Shown: piece after piece, positions 8,581 to 16,520 of the stretch
Layout of the letters: each line of letters opens with the position of its first letter
How positions within the stretch are numbered: the stretch's first letter is position 1
Assembly: GCA_051000815.1 (NCBI GenBank)
Contig: JBPCNX010000047.1
Span: forward strand, 1 to 64,000
DNA length: 64,000 nt
Direction: 5' to 3'
Source of the DNA: PSRF01 sp051000815
Lineage (GTDB): Bacteria > Acidobacteriota > Blastocatellia > Pyrinomonadales > Pyrinomonadaceae
Made by a program: the position numbers and the translations under genes
The notes under the pieces: generated by a model
Seen by the model: only the letters and a program-made list of their open reading frames with translations
The model's database searches: none
Told to the model about the DNA's origin: nothing

Positions 8581-9963
8581 ATGTCAGAACAGCAGCCACA
8601 ATTGAAGGGAACAGTATTGTTGGTTGAGGACGATGAGTCGGTTCGGAGAGGACTCTACTGGACTCTGAATTCCGACTACCGCGTTCTGGAAGCTTCGTCT
8701 CGTGAGGAAGCGGTTGAACTACTGCAAAGTGAGATGATCGATGTGGTTGTGAGCGATCTTCACCTGCCACCCTTCATCGAAGACATTTCTGAAGGCCTGG
8801 CGATCGTGCGGGCGGCGCGGAACGCTCGGCCCCCGGTGCAGGCGGTAGTTATCACCGGCAGCAACTCGAAGCATGCGGCGCTCGAAGCTGTCAAGCATGG
8901 CGCTTACGGGTTTTTTGAAAAGCCGCTTGATGGCGCCGAGGTGTTGCACATTGTCGCTCAGGCGTCGCGGATGCGCCGTCTGGAAGTGGAGAACACGCGG
9001 CTACGTGACGACTTGCTCGGCTCGCGTGGTTTTAGTCATATGATTGGCGGCAGTCACTCCCTCGAGCGCATCGTCAAACGCGCACGCACCGTAGCTGCGA
9101 CCAGCGCGACGGTTTTGATCACCGGAGAGAACGGCACCGGGAAAGAACTCCTGGCGCGCGCAGTTCATGAGGAGAGTCCGCGTGCAGGCGGTCCTTTTGT
9201 CGGTGTGAGTTGCGCGGCCTTGCCTGAAACTCTGATCGAGTCGGAGTTGTTCGGTCATGAAAAGGGTTCGTTTACTTCGGCCATCCAGACACGCAAGGGC
9301 CGTTTCGAACTGGCCGACGGCGGCACGTTGTTTCTTGACGAAATTGCGGACCTGACGCAGAACGTCCAGGTAAAGCTGCTAAGGGTTTTGCAGGAACGAG
9401 CGTTTGAACGGGTGGGCGGCACGAAGACTTTGAACGTGGATATCAGACTGATCGCCGCGAGCAATTGTGATTTGGAAAAGGAAGTTGAAACGGGCCGGTT
9501 TCGCCGTGACCTGTTCTACCGGCTAAACGTGGTTCCGTTAATGTTGCCGCCCTTGCGCGCACGCAAGGAAGACCTCCCTCTGCTGGCGGTCCACTTTGCT
9601 CAGAAAGCGGCGGAGAAATATTTGCGCCCAACGCCCCGCTTGGATCCACTGCTTTTGGAGGCCTTGCAGGAATATGGCTGGCCCGGAAATGTGCGCGAGC
9701 TGGAAAACGTCATGGAACGTTTGGTGGTTCTGACCAACGAACAGAAGATCGGTCTGGAGTTTCTCCCGGACAAGATGCTGCGCGTGTTGCCCGGCGCCAG
9801 CGTTGCAGATGAAACAACGCTCGAAGGCGGCGTAGTTGCGCTCAAACGACGTATGATCATAAAGGCGCTGCAAGCCGAAGGGCGCAATAAGGTCGCAGCA
9901 GCGAAGCGCCTGGGCATCAGCCGTTCCTACCTGCATCGCTTGATCAGCGAGTTTGATATATAG
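8581..9963 (+). CDS. Sigma-54-dependent response regulator (NtrC family)
   Basis: This 460-aa protein has three parts. The receiver domain (about residues 10-125) carries acidic D-D and the phospho-acceptor in V-V-S-D-L-H. The AAA+ sigma-54 activator domain has Walker A G-E-N-G-T-G-K-E and Walker B G-G-T-L-F-L-D-E. The C-terminal Fis-type helix-turn-helix reads A-A-K-R-L-G-I-S-R-S-Y-L. The sigma-54-contact loop reads G-S-F-T-S-A instead of the usual G-A-F-T-G-A, keeping only F-T and the final A in register. The receiver and overall arrangement resemble PrsR regulators. It lies 88 bases after the kinase and should be its cognate regulator; the target promoter is not identified. Confidence 0.92.
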   Translation: MSEQQPQLKGTVLLVEDDESVRRGLYWTLNSDYRVLEASSREEAVELLQSEMIDVVVSDLHLPPFIEDISEGLAIVRAARNARPPVQAVVITGSNSKHAALEAVKHGAYGFFEKPLDGAEVLHIVAQASRMRRLEVENTRLRDDLLGSRGFSHMIGGSHSLERIVKRARTVAATSATVLITGENGTGKELLARAVHEESPRAGGPFVGVSCAALPETLIESELFGHEKGSFTSAIQTRKGRFELADGGTLFLDEIADLTQNVQVKLLRVLQERAFERVGGTKTLNVDIRLIAASNCDLEKEVETGRFRRDLFYRLNVVPLMLPPLRARKEDLPLLAVHFAQKAAEKYLRPTPRLDPLLLEALQEYGWPGNVRELENVMERLVVLTNEQKIGLEFLPDKMLRVLPGASVADETTLEGGVVALKRRMIIKALQAEGRNKVAAAKRLGISRSYLHRLISEFDI

Positions 9964-10128
9964 CGAACAGCAAACAGCAAACAGCGAACAGCAAACAGTA
10001 TGAGCGAGCTGTTTCGAGTTCCGAGTTCAGGGCCTCGAGTTGTATCGGACGAACTCGGAACTCTAAACACGAAACACGAAACTCGAAACTCGAAACTCGA
10101 AACTCGAAACTGAACGGTTTATTGTCTC
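9964..10128. repeat. Composite heptamer repeats (AGCAAAC and GAAACTC types)
   Basis: Directly after the regulator stop, 9964-9999 holds four to five AGCAAAC/AGCGAAC heptamers. Then 10011-10045 carries TTTCGAG/TTCCGAG repeats whose reverse complement (GAACTCG, CGAAACT; 10049-10120) follows as about nine heptamers. Two different heptamer families are juxtaposed, the second forming an inverted repeat. Confidence 0.85.
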
Positions 10129-10189
10129 GCGTGTTACTCTCTTGGCCACCCATTGTTAGATCAATTTGTCATCTCCAAACGAGGAACCC

Positions 10190-10654
10190 ATGAATCGAAA
10201 TCAAAAGATTGCGCTCGGATGCGGCGGCGGCGGCTGCCTCGGCCTGATTGTTCTGCTGGTTGCAGGGATAGTTGGGTATATGTATTACACGAAGAGTTCG
10301 AGGAGTTACGCAAACCGGAATGACAATACGAATTTCAGTTTCAACACTAACAGCAACACCAACAGCGACACGAACAGCAACACGGCAAATGACGACGCAG
10401 GCGACAGCGCCTCATCATCGTCAATGTCAGACGACGATAAGCACAAGTTGTTTCAGGCGGCGGGAATTACGAACGACGGACAGTTGATACTAAAAGTCCT
10501 CGACAAGATCGGTTATCCGGCAGGGACGGGCAGTGGTTATGAACAGTTTGCGAGAGAGCATTATGCCTGGGCGATGAAGAACCTGGATTTCATGCAAACA
10601 GTAAATACACCCGAAAAGGGGCGCGCTTATGTTGAGGCACATCTCGATGATTAG
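10190..10654 (+). CDS. Small membrane-anchored protein with Asn/Thr/Ser-rich linker
   Basis: This 154-aa protein starts at an ATG preceded by GAGGAA. A glycine/cysteine-rich cytoplasmic lead (G-C-G-G-G-G-C) precedes a single membrane helix (about residues 17-36). A low-complexity N-T-N-S repeat linker (about 45-75) follows, then a compact acidic C-terminal domain (about 85-154). I do not recognise the C-terminal domain. The design suggests a membrane-tethered extracytoplasmic domain on a flexible stalk. It sits upstream of lepA with a 73-base gap. Confidence 0.72.
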   Translation: MNRNQKIALGCGGGGCLGLIVLLVAGIVGYMYYTKSSRSYANRNDNTNFSFNTNSNTNSDTNSNTANDDAGDSASSSSMSDDDKHKLFQAAGITNDGQLILKVLDKIGYPAGTGSGYEQFAREHYAWAMKNLDFMQTVNTPEKGRAYVEAHLDD

Positions 10655-10727
10655 CCGCAATCATCCTCGAATCGGGTTGCTGAATGCTCAGCACAAAAAG
10701 AACCGTCGAAAGTTTTGATAGGGTTTC

Positions 10728-12527
10728 ATGAACGTTGATCGAATTCGCAATTTTTCCATCATCGCTCACATCGATCACGGCAAGTCGACTCTAGCGGACC
10801 GTCTCCTGGAGTTGACTGGAGCCGTGACCGGCCGCGATATGTCCGAGCAGATCCTGGACAACATGGATCTCGAAAGAGAACGCGGGATTACGATCAAATC
10901 GCACGCTGTGCGGCTCGATTACAAAGCGGAAGATGGCCAGTCTTATGTCTTGAATCTGATCGACACCCCCGGCCACGTGGATTTTTCCTATGAGGTTTCG
11001 CGATCGCTTTCAGCTTGCGAGGGCGCACTCTTAATCGTTGACGCTTCGCAGGGCGTAGAAGCGCAGACGCTCGCAAACACCTATCTCGCCCTCGACAATA
11101 ACCTCGAGTTGATTCCAGTCATTAATAAGATCGACCTGCCGGGTGCAGAACCGGATCGCGCGATCGAGCAGATCGAACATCTGATTGGCCTGGAAACGCA
11201 CAATGCCGTGTTCACGAGCGCCAAGACCGGTAAGGGTGTGCACGAAGTGCTCGAGGCTATCGTGCGCGATGTGCCGCCACCCAAAGGCGATCCTGAAGCG
11301 CCCCTCAAAGCACTCATCTTCGATTCGTGGTACGACTCTTACCGCGGGGTGATCGTTTTGTTTCGGGTGATCGATGGCACGATCCGGCCGGGAATGAAGA
11401 TTCGCTTTTTTAATACCGGACGCGATTATCAAGTGGAGACGCTGGGAGTTAATCGACCACGGCCGACGCCAATCGAGCAATTGGGAGTGGGAGAGGTAGG
11501 ATTTTTGACTGCCTCAATCAAAGAAGTCGCCGACGTGCAAATTGGCGACACAATTACGGAAACTGCGCGCCCGACCAGGGAACCGTTCCCCGGCTTCGAA
11601 GAAATCAAACCGATGGTGTTTGCGGGACTCTATCCTGTGGACACAAACCAGTACGAAGAATTGCGTGATGCTCTGGATAAACTGCGGCTGAATGACGCGT
11701 CGTTCTTCTATGAACCCGAATCATCAACGGCGCTCGGTTTTGGTTTTCGCTGCGGCTTCCTCGGATTGCTGCACATGGAGGTGGTGCAGGAACGCCTGGA
11801 GCGCGAGTTTAATCTTGAACTGATCACAACCGCGCCCGGTGTCCGCTATGTCGTGCACACCACAGACGGAAAGGTGTTGGAAATCGACTCGCCCGCGAAG
11901 ATGCCTGACCCCGGTCGGATCGTAAAAATTGAAGAGCCCGTGATTCGCGCAACAATACTCACCGCGGATGAATACCTGGGCGGCATTCTGCCTTTGCTCG
12001 AAGAGAAGCGCGGCGTGCAAAAAGGTTTTGAATACATCGCTTCAAATCGCGTAATGCTTACTTATGAATTGCCGTTGAACGAAATTGTGCTTGATTTCTA
12101 CGACCGGCTGAAGTCAGTTTCCCGCGGCTACGCTTCGCTTGACTACAACCTGGCGGGCTATTGGGAAAGCGACCTGGTGAAACTGGATATTCTCGTTGCC
12201 GATGAGCCGGTTGACGCGCTTTCCCTGGTGCTCCATCGCAGCACCGCACAAGCGAAGGGCCGGGCGCTGGCGGAGAAAATGAAACAATTGATACCGCGTC
12301 AACTGTTCGAAGTGCCAATTCAGGCGGCAATCGGCAACAAGGTCATTGCGCGGGAAACGGTGAAGTCACTCGGTAAGAATGTGATTGCGAAATGCTACGG
12401 CGGTGATATCACGCGCAAACGCAAACTTCTTGAAAAACAGAAAGAAGGCAAGAAGCGAATGAAGAAAGTCGGGCGTGTTGAGATTCCGCAGGAAGCATTT
12501 CTTGCTGTGTTGAAAGTGAACGAGTAG
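10728..12527 (+). CDS. lepA: Elongation factor 4 (LepA), translational GTPase
   Basis: The 599-aa length is the normal size for LepA. The G1 motif A-H-I-D-H-G-K-S-T, the switch II motif D-T-P-G-H-V-D-F and N-K-I-D mark the GTPase domain. The LepA-specific C-terminal region ending R-K-K-L-like lysine-rich sequence (K-K-R-M-K-K-V-G-R-V-E-I-P-Q-E-A-F) is intact. LepA is a ribosome-associated GTPase proposed to act in back-translocation or ribosome biogenesis. The start is ATG at 10728; the gene is undamaged, unlike several accessory genes in this window. Confidence 0.97.
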   Translation: MNVDRIRNFSIIAHIDHGKSTLADRLLELTGAVTGRDMSEQILDNMDLERERGITIKSHAVRLDYKAEDGQSYVLNLIDTPGHVDFSYEVSRSLSACEGALLIVDASQGVEAQTLANTYLALDNNLELIPVINKIDLPGAEPDRAIEQIEHLIGLETHNAVFTSAKTGKGVHEVLEAIVRDVPPPKGDPEAPLKALIFDSWYDSYRGVIVLFRVIDGTIRPGMKIRFFNTGRDYQVETLGVNRPRPTPIEQLGVGEVGFLTASIKEVADVQIGDTITETARPTREPFPGFEEIKPMVFAGLYPVDTNQYEELRDALDKLRLNDASFFYEPESSTALGFGFRCGFLGLLHMEVVQERLEREFNLELITTAPGVRYVVHTTDGKVLEIDSPAKMPDPGRIVKIEEPVIRATILTADEYLGGILPLLEEKRGVQKGFEYIASNRVMLTYELPLNEIVLDFYDRLKSVSRGYASLDYNLAGYWESDLVKLDILVADEPVDALSLVLHRSTAQAKGRALAEKMKQLIPRQLFEVPIQAAIGNKVIARETVKSLGKNVIAKCYGGDITRKRKLLEKQKEGKKRMKKVGRVEIPQEAFLAVLKVNE

Positions 12528-12590
12528 TTTCTGGCGCTTCGTGTTTTAGTCGAATCAAGAACCTTCGCTGGCTCCCGCCATTACAGTTCC

Positions 12591-13796
12591 ATGTTCGCGA
12601 CTTTGCAAGTTACAGATCCGGCACAGGCACGTCTCACAGATTTGCGACCTGAAGTGGACTTGCTGCTGACGTGTGCTCGCGCGCGTTTGGACGCGGGCCT
12701 GAAGTTGCGAGTTAAAACGCTCGCGGCGAAGGATATTGACTGGGAGTATTTGCTGCGGCTGGCTGATCGTCATGGGCTGCAGCCGTTGCTTTACTGGCAT
12801 TTGAACTCCCTCTGCGCTTCAACCGTGCCGGATCCTCATCTCCAGCATCTGCGCCTTGCGTTTCAACGTGTCTCGGCGTTGAACATTTTTCTCACGCACG
12901 AGCTTAAACGACTGCTTTCACTTTTTGCTCAGAATGGCATTGGGGCCGTGCCCTATAAAGGACCGGCGCTCGCGCTTCAGCTCTATGGAAATGTCGCGCT
13001 GCGCCAGTTTAGCGATCTCGACATTCTGGTCCAGCCGCGAGACGTGTTACGCGCTCGCGATCTCTTGCTCGGCGAAGACTACGTCCCGTTTCCACCACTT
13101 AGTGACGGACAACAGGCGATCTTGTTACGAGCTCAATGTAACTTGCCTTTCACTCGCGAAAGCAACCGCCTGGTCGTTGAGCTCCACTGGACCATTAGCG
13201 CGCCACACTTCGCTCGCCCGTTTGAGACCGCTGACCTCTGGAGCCGCCTTCAGGATTGGAACCTGGATGACCTGAACGTTAAGGTACTGGCTCCTGAGGA
13301 TCTGCTTCTGGCACTCTCTGTCCACGGTTCCAAACATCTCTGGGAGCGACTGGCCTGGATTTGCGACATCGCCGGACTTATAGACTCGCATCCGGACCTG
13401 GATTGGAAACAAGTCATTGCCCAGGCACGGGCTACCGGCAGTGAGCGCATGTTATTTCTTGGTTTGCGTTTGGCGGCGGATTTACTAGAGGCAAAGCTTC
13501 CCGAGGTAGTCACAGAGGCACTGGTATCCGATCCAGTCGTCCCATCGCTTTCCACACAAGTCGTGCGTTACCTCTTTACTCCCGATCGGAGAACGAGCGG
13601 GATGGCGGGTTATTTCCTTTTTCAGTTGCGCGCACGGCGGCGGTTGCGTGACAAGTTCAATTACCTCCGCTTCATCGTCACGCCCACCGAAGAAGATCTC
13701 GTGCGCGTCAGGCTACCAGCGCCGCTGACATTTCTATATTACGTGATGCGTCCAATACGGATGGCCGTTACTGGCGGCCCAAACCATTTTCACTAG
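12591..13796 (+). CDS. Nucleotidyltransferase-family protein (PF14907-like)
   Basis: This 401-aa protein carries the signature of the uncharacterised nucleotidyltransferase family: P-Y-K-G-P-A-L-A, then R-Q-F-S-D-L-D-I-L-V, whose D-x-D should bind metal and nucleotide. The N-terminal 100 residues are helical. The family is known from RiPP clusters, notably lasso peptide clusters with an HprK-like kinase, and from HprK/PqqD gene neighbourhoods. Here it heads the series leading to the precursor, kinase, radical SAM and PqqD genes, although a 283-base gap separates it from the next gene. Nucleotidylation of a peptide or phosphopeptide is inference. Confidence 0.8.
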   Translation: MFATLQVTDPAQARLTDLRPEVDLLLTCARARLDAGLKLRVKTLAAKDIDWEYLLRLADRHGLQPLLYWHLNSLCASTVPDPHLQHLRLAFQRVSALNIFLTHELKRLLSLFAQNGIGAVPYKGPALALQLYGNVALRQFSDLDILVQPRDVLRARDLLLGEDYVPFPPLSDGQQAILLRAQCNLPFTRESNRLVVELHWTISAPHFARPFETADLWSRLQDWNLDDLNVKVLAPEDLLLALSVHGSKHLWERLAWICDIAGLIDSHPDLDWKQVIAQARATGSERMLFLGLRLAADLLEAKLPEVVTEALVSDPVVPSLSTQVVRYLFTPDRRTSGMAGYFLFQLRARRRLRDKFNYLRFIVTPTEEDLVRVRLPAPLTFLYYVMRPIRMAVTGGPNHFH

Positions 13797-14079
13797 GCCA
13801 GGGTTTTTAGCTTAATCGTTGCTGGGTGGGCGACAGGTGTGTTAATGTCGCGGCCTCACGGAGCTTCCCAGACAGGCCAGTTTAACCGGGCAGGGGGAAT
13901 TTCCAGAGGTACCCGGCCGCCGTTGATTCGGCGGTCTCACGTCTTAAGGCGGCAGATTAAACAACTAAACTATTTTCAATCCCCCTATACACTGAAGCGA
14001 AGTCAGTCCAGACTCCATGTCTGGTGCAAAAGAGTCCGCGATCCCGGATACAGTCCGCGACCTGGAGAGGTAGGTTAGA

Positions 14080-15009
14080 ATGTTGGTAAGGTTTTCACGG
14101 TGGCAATTATCGACCCTGTTAGGTTTGGTCATACTGATCCTTCCGTCCGCAATACTGGCTCAACGCGACAACGCTCCGGCTAATCCAACAACCGCGTCAT
14201 CGGCAGAGACACAGTCGAAGCCTGCTGCGGGCACTGCCGATAAAAAAGATGAGAAGACATCGCAGAAGATAGACCCGCAAAGTCCTGCTACGAGTGTGAC
14301 GGCGAAGGCGAAAGAAACCAAAGGCAAGTTTACGTTGAAGGTTGCCGGTCCGCTGCGGACGATTGATCTGAAAGCGAACGCCGCACTGGTTCCTGAAATC
14401 GCGGCGAAGTTGAGCAAGGAGTTTGAGATTCCGGTTCTGCTCAGCCCCGTGATGCAGAAAGCGCGCGTCTCGATTGATTTTGTGGGCATGCCGCTCGAAG
14501 GGGCCGTGCGTTTGATCGCGCCGCAGCCTTACGCCGATTACGAAATCAGCGGTGATGGCAGCACCATGGCTAAGATAGTGGCTCTTTATCTTCACGCTAT
14601 GAATGAGCCGCCGCCTTCGGAGTCTGCCGTGGTCCACGGAGATTCGGAAGCCATCCTGATTTCCGGCGACACCGAGGAGGGAACCGAACCGGAGACCGCA
14701 AAAAGCGATCAGGAGAAGCCGTCCCTCAGCGTAAAAATGGAGCGTAACCAGATTACGGTACATGCCCGCAAGCAACCGCTGACGGCGGTGCTCTATGAAA
14801 TTGCCAGCAAGGTTGACATTCCGTTCGAGATGAAATATGACTCTTCCGAAGTTGTAAACGTTGACTTGAACAACGCCACCATGGAACAAGTGGTGCGTAC
14901 CCTTTCACCTAACATCCGTTTGTACCAGCGCACTGACTTGCAAACATATGAAACGAGACCATTGCGGTTAGTTCTAGCGCAACCAACCAGTCAGACCATC
15001 AAGTTGTGA
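14080..15009 (+). CDS. Exported protein with two STN-like domains
   Basis: This 309-aa protein has a signal peptide (hydrophobic core L-L-G-L-V-I-L-I-L-P, cleavage near A-Q-R) and a Ser/Thr/Lys-rich linker (residues 30-80). Two beta-alpha-beta units follow, reminiscent of secretin/TonB short N-terminal (STN) domains: D-L-K-A-N-A-A-L-V-P-E-I-A near residue 95 and T-V-H-A-R-K-Q-P-L-T-A-V-L-Y-E-I near residue 230. No secretin pore or TonB-receptor barrel follows, so it is not a full transporter. The ATG follows GGAGAGG. Position between the nucleotidyltransferase and the precursor genes suggests an envelope role for the cluster's product, which is speculative. Confidence 0.72.
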   Translation: MLVRFSRWQLSTLLGLVILILPSAILAQRDNAPANPTTASSAETQSKPAAGTADKKDEKTSQKIDPQSPATSVTAKAKETKGKFTLKVAGPLRTIDLKANAALVPEIAAKLSKEFEIPVLLSPVMQKARVSIDFVGMPLEGAVRLIAPQPYADYEISGDGSTMAKIVALYLHAMNEPPPSESAVVHGDSEAILISGDTEEGTEPETAKSDQEKPSLSVKMERNQITVHARKQPLTAVLYEIASKVDIPFEMKYDSSEVVNVDLNNATMEQVVRTLSPNIRLYQRTDLQTYETRPLRLVLAQPTSQTIKL

Positions 15010-15030
15010 GGAGATGGCAAACTTTGATAG

Positions 15031-15210
15031 GCGAAACGTCTTAATGTCAGCGAGCAAGTCAAACAGAGGGAACAAGCGAGGTCTCAGCTTGCCGTTAAGA
15101 TGCCGTTCATAGAGCCGGTTGTCTCGCCTCTTTAGGACGTGCTCGAGGCGGCGACTTTTGTCCAGGTACGGTCGATACTAGTACTGACTAACTATTTCGT
15201 TTGCGTGTGA
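15031..15210 (+). pseudogene. Decayed paralogue of the RiPP-like precursor peptide
   Basis: Translation in the frame starting after the stop at 15028-15030 gives V-S-E-Q at 15046, then K-M-P-F-I-E-P-V-V-S-P-L, a TAG stop (15133-15135), then D-V-L-E-A-A-T-F-V-Q. Aligned without gaps to the intact precursor from its own V-S-E-Q, 23 of 40 columns are identical. The in-frame TAG falls on the leader position occupied by the conserved small residue, and no ATG, GTG or TTG opens the frame. The C-terminal part after F-V-Q diverges completely (ends Y-F-V-C-V). It is a tandem, inactivated second precursor. Confidence 0.75.
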
Positions 15211-15296
15211 TACTCCGTTGCCGGCGGAAGGTCAGAGCAGGCTGACTTAGCGCCGGCAGCGGCATCAACAGGTGATTATGTCCAGGAGGCCGAACC

Positions 15297-15482
15297 TTGA
15301 ATAAGCAAACTTCCCCACCAATGTCTGATCAGGTAAGCGAGCAGTCTCCACAAAAAGAAGAGGCGATAGTTCAGTCAACGGTTAAGAAATTGTTTGTTGA
15401 ACCGACGGTATCGGTACCCGCGGACGTTCTGGAGGCGACTACCTTCTTCCAGACTCCGACGATTGAAGCTTCCTCTGCATGA
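15297..15482 (+). CDS. Candidate RiPP precursor peptide with lasso-type leader
   Basis: This 61-aa peptide starts at TTG, fixed by a perfect AGGAGG at 15284-15289, seven bases upstream. Residues 1-28 are polar and Gln/Glu/Ser-rich. Residues 32-48 read F-V-E-P-T-V-S-V-P-A-D-V-L-E-A-T-T, which fits the spacing of lasso leaders (Y-x2-P-x-L-x3-G-x5-T) with conservative F/V/A substitutions. If cleavage follows the second Thr, the core is FFQTPTIEASSA, with a Glu at position 8 and serines near the C-terminus. The next gene is an HprK-like kinase, the type that phosphorylates the terminal Ser of paeninodin-type precursors. Modification and cleavage are inference. Confidence 0.72.
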   Translation: MNKQTSPPMSDQVSEQSPQKEEAIVQSTVKKLFVEPTVSVPADVLEATTFFQTPTIEASSA

Positions 15483-15492
15483 GCGTGGCGAA

Positions 15493-16511
15493 TTGCTCGA
15501 CTCTCACGCTCAAGCCACTGGCCTGGCCGGCTACTACAATATTTCAGGTCAGTTGTTGCGCGTCCAGGCGCACGGCGACTGGGAAGCCAAGTGGGTCGCG
15601 GCTTTTTTCAATGGCTTCTATTTGAATCAAACTGCGGTTCCCGCCGGAAGTCAGCCCGCCATCACCTTAAGCATAAAGAGCGCAACATCTCCGTCCATAC
15701 TTCCGGCTTGCAATCCTTCGCTATCAATCATGGTGATTGCTACACAGATGGTCGCCAGTACTTCTTAGCGGTTGACGGATCGCTTATTCATATCTGCGAT
15801 CCCCAGGAGCGCCGGGTTGAAGTTTCCTTTGGCGAAACGGCCCAAGCGCGGCACCCGGTCGCCCTTGTCAACGCATTTTCTTATGCGCTCCAAGCCGCAC
15901 TGAGACGCGTCGGCGTTTTCGATGTGCACGCTGCTGGCGCGGTTGAACCGGTTTCCGGAGCGGGCGCGCTGATTGTTGGCGCTTCAGGCAGTGGCAAGAC
16001 AACTCTGACTCTGCGGCTTATCGAAGCTGGGTGGCGTTATTTGTCCGATGACATGGTTGTGCTCCGCGAGACTGCGACTACGTTAGAAGCAGGTGGTTTG
16101 CGTCGGCTCTTTGCCGTGGCCGCCACGTCTATCGTGGGAAGTAGTAGCACAAGATTGAGCGACGCTTTGGGTCCGCCTGTAGCCTCGGATCCGACTAAGC
16201 GGAGGTTGGAACCGGAAATAGTTTTCCCGGACAGTTGGGCGGACAGTTGTAGGCCACGCGCCCTGTTCTTCCCTCGTATGGTTGACGTGGCCAGGTCTAC
16301 TGTCGAGAAAATGACGCCTGGAGCAGCGATGCTGCAACTGATGCGACATTGCCCCTGGGCAACTTACGACACCTATACTGCGCCTGACTATCTGCGCGTG
16401 CTGGCGCGACTGGCCAATCAGTGTCGCGCCTATGACCTTCTGGCCGGCCGCGACTTATTACTAGATCCAAAACGAGCCTCTGACTTGCTCACGCCCTGCT
16501 TGTCAGAGTAA
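15493..16511 (+). pseudogene. HprK-like peptide/serine kinase, frameshifted
   Basis: The kinase core is clear: P-loop G-A-S-G-S-G-K-T-T in the middle, followed by L-S-D-D-M-V-V-L and a C-terminal helical region, as in HPr kinase-related proteins from lasso and PqqD neighbourhoods. The N-terminal part (A-G-Y-Y-N-I-S-G-Q-L-L-R-V-Q, then W-V-A-A-F-F-N-G-F-Y) lies in frame 1, but from about 15700 homology continues in frame 3 (G-L-Q-S-F-A-I-N-H-G-D-C-Y-T-D-G). Restoring one base near 15700-15708 rejoins them. The start is uncertain: TTG 15493 in frame, or ATG 15479, which overlaps the precursor stop but is out of frame. The lesion could be real or a sequencing error. Confidence 0.72.
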
Positions 16512-16520
16512 AAAGGTTTC

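Noticed and set aside
6492..9963. Firm assignment of the two-component pair as PrsK/PrsR of a PEP-CTERM system
   Set aside because: The kinase has two helices and an external sensor rather than the multi-helix GAF layout, and no exosortase or PEP-CTERM genes are in the window.
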